Positions 42,065 to 47,121 of a DNA stretch of 47,121 nucleotides are shown in pieces. How positions within the stretch are numbered: position 1 is the first letter of the stretch; each line of letters begins with the position of its first letter. Made by a program: the position numbers and the translations under genes. The notes under the pieces were generated by a model. The model did not search any database. It was not told where the DNA came from and was given only the letters and a program-made list of their open reading frames with translations. The DNA is from Acanthamoeba castellanii str. Neff. Lineage: Eukaryota; Discosea; Longamoebia; Acanthamoebidae. The stretch is from positions 2,125-49,245 of the forward strand of contig NW_004457676.1 in assembly GCF_000313135.1 (NCBI RefSeq), in the 5' to 3' direction.

Positions 42065-45000
42065 TCAGCCGTTGGAGATGGACCGCCGTCTTGGTCGCGT
42101 GAGGGGCGTGTTGCTGTGCGCGGTGGCCGGGTTGGACTGAGCGTTGACCGAGACCTTGCGCGCTCGCATCGATGCGCTCGGTGTCCCAGGTGTGGCCGAC
42201 CTGTGACCACGCCTCGTCAGCATCGCCACCAACCAGCCACAACCAGCCACAACTAATCACAACCAACCGCAGCAGAATGTAGCTTGGGGCGTCTGTGGCG
42301 AGATGAGGCTCTGCATACCGTGGGGATGGGTGAAGCTTGCGGGGAGAACTGGCGGATCCGACGGATGGTGGGGCGTTGTAGGTGGTGCGTGGATTGGCTT
42401 TGCCGCGGGAAAGGAGGTTTTGTAGGTTGGGCAGGGTCGCTCGCAGAGTCAGCACGTCCCACCCCTGCGAGTTGAGCAGCTGCAGAACAAAACATTGCAG
42501 GTCAGGAGGCAGTGAGCATGCCGGCAGAGGAAGAGAGCCGGTAGCGACACACCGGCTTCGCAGCGGTGGGGGTTAGGACGAACCTGTTCCAGGTCCTTGT
42601 TGAGGAGGAAGACGCCGATGTCAAAGCTCTTTTTATCGACGCCACGAGAGTAGAGCGGGTATTTTCTAGAGTGTGATAAGATGGAGGATCATGGAGGGTG
42701 AGACCACACAAACTGATAAACGACAAACACGGCACGATGTGTGCTTCTGCGTACGTGAAGATTCCATTGATGGAGATCTCGTCCCAGATGGCAGATCGTG
42801 AGCACATGGGGAGGATGGGATAACGCAGCGGCACCTGCACAAAGCCAACAGACGGGTATAGTCCGCACGTGAATACTCCCGGTTGGATTGAAGGGAAACG
42901 CAGGGCTGTAAAGGGATTTGTGGTGGTGGTGGGGGGCTGTCGTACGTCAAGATACTTGGAGACGAGGAAGAGGACGTGGCAAACGGAGCCGAGCGCTGTG
43001 GCTATCTCCTCTTCCTCGTACCCGAAGAAAGAGTCCGCGTTGGGCAGCTTGGCAAGGTTCACGCTCAAGCACCGCTCGCCCGCTGCACCTACAAGCACAA
43101 GAAGTGAAAGAAGCGCAGTGAGAGGGCCGGCTTGAGAAGAGAAAGGCCGTCACACATGTGTGCTCGTACTTGAAACAGGTTGGATGGGATAAATTTCCAC
43201 GATCTCCGATATGAGGCGCCATCTCCGCTTGTCGAGAGCTGCTCGGAGGGCCGACAGCAATTGTCTGGGGGGGGGAAGCCATCTGTTAGCTCAGCCGCAC
43301 TCGAAACAAGAGAGAGAGAGAGAGAAAGAGCACGAAATGGAGTTGAGGAAAGAAGCATTACCTGTCCACATCCAGAGCGCTAAGCTCTTCGTTAAGCTTC
43401 TGCTTGCATGCGAGGAAAGCGATCTGCGCCTTGGACAGCATGCGTGCCCGTGGGATGAGCAGCTTTCGCGATTCCCGGACGTCTTCGATTTCCCTCTGTT
43501 GCTTCTGCTGCCGCGCTTCGACTTCTCTTCGCAAGTGGCCCACACGACTCCGCAAGATGTCTCTTTTCTGTGCCTGCGCAGGTGGAACACCCACGAACAC
43601 GAAACGAAACCAACCACTTAGCCAACACGCAACGTCGTACGGCCCAGCAAAGAGGCGAAAACGTACAAGTTCCAGGTATTCCGTGTGCTGTATTCGCCGC
43701 TGCTCGATCACCTTGGTGTGGCTGGCGGCCTGCTGGATCTGGAATTCGAGCTCTCGCTTGATCCGCAGCACCCTTCAGGGCCACACACATGGTGAGCAGC
43801 GGTACATTGTGCAACTGAGGGTTGGAACGGGAAGGGTCTCAGGAAGGAAGACATACTGGATGAATTCGCTGTAGGCTGCCGTTCGTCCTGTTTTGCGATT
43901 GTCGAGAGAAGGGTGTGCGTCGAGCAGTGCCAGCTGATTTGCCGTTCGCTGTTAAAATAAAAAGAATAATAACACGTAAGTCAGATAGCTGCGGTACGGG
44001 TGCCTAGGGGTGTGTGCACATCACGACAAATGTACCATCACAGCGACAGTCTCCTCTCGTAAGTACAGGCCGTCACCCATCTCAAATACTAGCGAATTGG
44101 TCGGGAACAAACCCAGCTCTTCCACCTGCGGCACCAATGACACATTGTCAGTCCAATACTGGACTGTTCACATACACACAGGAAGGCGAGTGGCGTACGT
44201 TTGTGCCAACATAGCCGAGGCGGTTGAGGTCCATGATGGACTGGAAGATGAGCTTGTGCTTGTCCTTGACTCTACAGTTCCACACCCGCACCACAAATAT
44301 TACACATTCCCCCGGCGACGATTCCATCTCCTCAAACTCTGATGTGTCGAGCCCTCGCCACATGGGGTTCTGCAGGAGATGGGAGCCAGTAGAAGTCAGA
44401 GTGGTCAGAGGGAGTGAAACGCTGCCCAGAAGCCAGCACTGGTCCTGTTCAAGTCGCGAGCAGGTGTACCAATGAATCCGTCACGACCTCCGATGTGTAG
44501 AACGGCTTGCTGTCCTCTGCGAGAGCGACGCCGGTTGTCAGCAACGGCTACACAACGGAACCGGCGAGAAGAGAGAACTGGAGAAAGAAGTGCACTCACC
44601 TTTCTCATGGAGAGTCAAATATACATCCATGAGACCGTTGGGATCCGCTTCAGAGAGGCTGCGTCCATAAATGAAGTTGATATGGCGCAGACGTCGCTGT
44701 GGAGAAGGAAGAGGAAGAAGAAAAGAATAAGGGACGCGACGTCAAAGGTGAGGTTGGAACAAAAGGTGATGGATGGTGAGCAGTACCTGACGCGGCAGAA
44801 TGCCTCGTGGTCCAATGAGGAGCGATTTGTTAGAGGGAATGAATGGTGGGTCCTCTGGCAGGAGGGATTTCTTCTTGGACGGCTTCTCCAGATGGCCTGC
44901 AGCAGAGAAGAACACGGCAAAAAAATGCAACATAGTTAGGTCCCATGTTGCCATGAGTGCGGCTGGCTGCGCGGTGGCGCAATACAAAACGTCTGAGTGC

Positions 45001-45999
45001 AGGTCCAGGACGTACTGTCTATGATGGCGATCAGGTGGTTGTGACCGGCAGCAATAGCGACGTCCTTACACGTGCCATAGTCGCCGCGAATGTTCGGGTC
45101 GGCGCCGGCCGCCAGCAGCGCGCTCACGATGTCCTCTCGGCCAATGCGCGCTGCAAAGTGCAGGCTTGTCTCCCCCGTCCTGCACACCACATGACGACAG
45201 GAAATATATAAATAAGCCAAACAAACGGCCTGCAACGAGGGGCGTGGGCGTACTTGGTGGTAACGTTGACTTCGGCGTGATGTTCGAGAAGGAAGTCGAC
45301 GCTCTGCTTCTTGCCACGGAAGCTGGCTTGGATGAGGGGCGATTCCCCATGCTTGTTCTGCGAGTCGATGTCGGCGCCCTTGTTGAGAAGCAGCGTGAGG
45401 ACCTCGGTGAACAGCTCCACCTCGTCGGTCGAGTGCCGCACAAGGTAGTGCAGAGCCGAGGTGCCCGCGTCCGTGAGGGCCATGGCATCAGCACCCGCCT
45501 TCAGCAGGATCTTGCAGGCCTCATAATCGCCGGCATTCGCAGCACTGTGGCGAAAGGGGACTTCAAGGTGAGTACACTGTTGCGCCCAGCTTTTGTCAAT
45601 TTGCAACAATAATCAAATAATCAACAAATTATGGAGTGGGCCTGCTCTATCCATTTGATTGAAATTGAATCGATACATAAATTTGTGATTTATTATTGTT
45701 GTTTTGGGTTTAGGGGCGCACCTGTGAAGGGGCGTCCAGCAGCTCTTATCGGCGATGGAGGGGTTGGCGCCATACTGGAGGAGGAGCTCCACCAGCTCCT
45801 TGCTGCCACCACTGGCAGCGATGTGAAGGGGCGTGCAGCCGAAATTATCGAAAGAATTGATGTGCGCCCTTGTTGCCTCCTTCGAGAGCAGGTCGGCCAC
45901 AACGCTGCGCCTGTTGGCCCTCACCGCCTCATGAAGGAAGTTGGCGGAAGGGGGAGCCGCCTGGGCCGCCTCCTTGTCCCTCGTCTTCCTCAACATCAT
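42065..45999 (-). CDS. UVRAG: Ankyrin-repeat, C2 and UVRAG/Vps38-like fusion protein
   Basis: Starts MMLRKTRDKEAAQ (45999). Five to six ankyrin repeats run to about 45015 (GCTPLHIAASGGSKELVELL, SALHYLVRHS, SPLIQASFRGKKQSVDFLL, TSLHFAARIGREDIVSALL). An intron joins IAIID in phase to SHLEKPSKKKS (A+GC codon), linking them to the rest. A C2-like beta region follows (LMDVYLTLHEK, ECVIFVVRVWNC, FQSIMDLNRLGYVG), then a coiled coil (43771-43370, KRELEFQIQQAASHTKV). The UVRAG/Atg14-type C-terminal domain comes last: FLVSKYLDVPLRYPIL, YPLYSRGVDKKSFDIGVFLL, LLNSQGWDVLTLRATLPNLQ. The end is basic and Ser/Arg-rich (RRRSISNG at 42065). UVRAG/Vps38 is a subunit of the class III PI3-kinase complex II for endosomal and autophagic traffic. 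The ankyrin front is unusual. Confidence 0.78.
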
Positions 46000-46453
46000 C
46001 TATCCTTTGGCATTCACAAGACCACCAACAGCCCTCTTTGGTCTTCTGTTTTCGCACCCCTCGCTCCACACGATTTCGCCCCGCTTGCCCTAGCAACCCT
46101 TGGCAACAACGCTGCCTTTATGGGGCGACTTTCTCGCCCCGTACACCAGCGTTGCGCCACTAACCTCAAGGCAAAAGGAACAGGATTTTGCGCAAGACCC
46201 ACACACGACAAGCACTTGAGGTGCTATGGCGAGCCGCACCACCAGTGGTGGTACCCGCGTGCGAGGTCGGTGGGCGACGCGTAGTGCAGTCCACCATGAT
46301 AAACGGTGGTGCAATGAGATGTGTGATTGTTGTGCAGCAAGAAGTCCAAGGTCAAGAGCGTACTTCAAGATTACCTCGCTGCCGTCAACAGCTGCACAGT
46401 GACCAGGGAGGCGAATACCTTGGTGCTGGCGTTCAGCAGCTTCTGCCAGTGCC
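46000..46453. other. Intergenic spacer, 454 bp
   Basis: It lies upstream of the ankyrin-UVRAG gene and downstream of the small thioredoxin-fold gene, both minus. Open frames exist on both strands (for example 46014-46211) but show no family motif and no consistent GC3 bias. The ankyrin-UVRAG promoter should be here. Confidence 0.45.
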
Positions 46454-46824
46454 TCACAACAATCGCTCCTTGAGGGTGGCACATGGCGCCGCGCCGCATA
46501 CGAAGTTGCCTGTCTTGCTGTTGATGAAGAAGGGTACGCCTCTGCACTTCCCCTGCGCTGCCTCCTGGTACCGCCCGTAGTTGGTCTTGTCCGACCGTAT
46601 CTCCAGTCGCTGCAGGCTACGGCCCTCCGGCATGGCCCTGCCGCCAGTAATAATGCAAAATAAATACGCATATCAAAATATAAATTAAATTAATATCAAA
46701 ATATAAAGAGAACATTGGGGGCGCACTGCTGGAGGCATTCGACTTCGGGCAGAACGCGCTGAGTGAACGGGCAGGTCTCGCTGAAGTAAAACATAAGATC
46801 GTCCGCTGCCGCTTCTTCCGCCAT
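46454..46824 (-). CDS. Small thioredoxin/glutaredoxin-fold protein
   Basis: Two exons (46727-46824 and 46454-46637) separated by an 89-nt AT-rich intron join in phase 2/1 to give 93 residues. The first strand and active-site turn read LMFYFSETCPFTQRVLPEVE: one Cys (CPFT) at the glutaredoxin/thioredoxin catalytic position, with the second Cys of CxxC replaced by Thr. The second half holds the fold's cis-proline segment GVPFFINSKTG, then FVCGAAPCATLKERLL. A monothiol or non-catalytic redox/binding role is inferred. It lacks the CGFS of iron-sulfur glutaredoxins. The start is the first Met with the strand still complete. Confidence 0.72.
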
Positions 46825-46906
46825 CTCGAGATTGTTAGTGGTGCTGATTAATTTTATTTGATTTTCCCTCTTTGAGCGGACAAAGAAAAGTGGGAATATA
46901 AATCAA

Positions 46907-47121
46907 TCAAGGTGCATTCACCCGCACTCGTGAGAGGCTCGTGATGTCGTCGTCGTCGGCGAAAGGAGCGATGAGCAGGCGGTGGATCATGCGCTGGGTG
47001 AGCGGCGACGAGCCGCCCTTGGCCTCGCTCCGGTGGTAAGCCAGAACGTCGAGTAGGTGCTTCCGGTCCCGCTGCGGGTTGGACTGGCCGAGCGACCAGA
47101 GGAAGAGCTGGGCGAACAAGT
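46907..47121 (-). CDS. 3' end of an unidentified gene, cut by the window edge
   Basis: An open frame runs from the right edge to a stop at 46907-46909, reading FAQLFLWSLGQSNPQRD, then HLLDVLAYHRSEAKGG, QRMIHRLLIAPFADDDD and SLSRVRVNAP. GC3 is high, so it is coding. Helical, with an acidic cluster near the end; no family recognised. A GTGCGGGT donor after SLSR could mean that the true last exon lies further left, but only about 80 bp of AT-rich sequence remain before the thioredoxin-fold gene. Confidence 0.55.
   Translation of the reverse strand, partial: LFAQLFLWSLGQSNPQRDRKHLLDVLAYHRSEAKGGSSPLTQRMIHRLLIAPFADDDDITSLSRVRVNAP

Noticed and set aside
1..47121. tRNA, rRNA or complete transposon
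   Set aside because: No cloverleaf-like T-loop consensus, rRNA core, reverse transcriptase, transposase or terminal inverted repeats could be recognised by eye; a covariance-model scan would be needed to exclude small RNAs.

Overview
This is eukaryotic nuclear DNA from a chromosome end. It opens with about 170 bp of CCCTAA repeats (TTAGGG-type telomere). It is then densely packed with GC-rich genes broken by many short GT-AG introns, often with GTACG-type donors and AT-rich or CA/TG-rich interiors. The architecture, codon use and gene families (Ras-BTB, hemerythrin, giant HECT ligase, ankyrin/UVRAG) suggest a free-living amoebozoan of the Acanthamoeba type; that species-level statement is inference. 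Most of the 47 kb lies in about twelve genes, mainly on the minus strand.

Layout: telomere (1-170); a poorly resolved subtelomeric stretch with possible coding fragments (381-914); a SAP plus SMI1/KNR4-like gene (972-2262, -); a Ras-like GTPase fused to two BTB domains and a BACK-like tail (2580-7595, -); a proline/SPR-rich gene in two near-identical tandem copies around a 487-base assembly gap (8079-15336, +); a short COMM-domain gene (15529-16132, -) divergent from a small mitochondrial membrane protein gene (16262-16940, +); one giant gene (17238-36001, -) for a HECT E3 ligase with FG/RGG repeats, an RRM, a RanBP2-type zinc finger and a SPRY domain; an F-box/beta-propeller gene (36287-38756, +); a hemerythrin-like gene (38886-39515, -); an M20 peptidase (39901-41845, -); an ankyrin-C2-UVRAG fusion (42065-45999, -); a small thioredoxin-fold protein (46454-46824, -); and the end of an unidentified gene at the right edge.

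Coding joins were worked out by hand from splice signals, reading phase and family motifs. Several genes look split or stopped in single-frame translation but read through once introns are removed. There is no operon logic. The themes are ubiquitin signalling (HECT ligase, F-box protein, BTB proteins as possible cullin-3 adaptors, COMM protein), endosome/autophagy trafficking (UVRAG, COMM) and redox/metal proteins. The strongest candidates for something undescribed are the giant FG-repeat HECT ligase with an embedded U2AF-like RRM, and the Ras-BTB protein, which pairs a Ras (not Rho) domain carrying a substitution at the Gln61 position with a RhoBTB-like tail.
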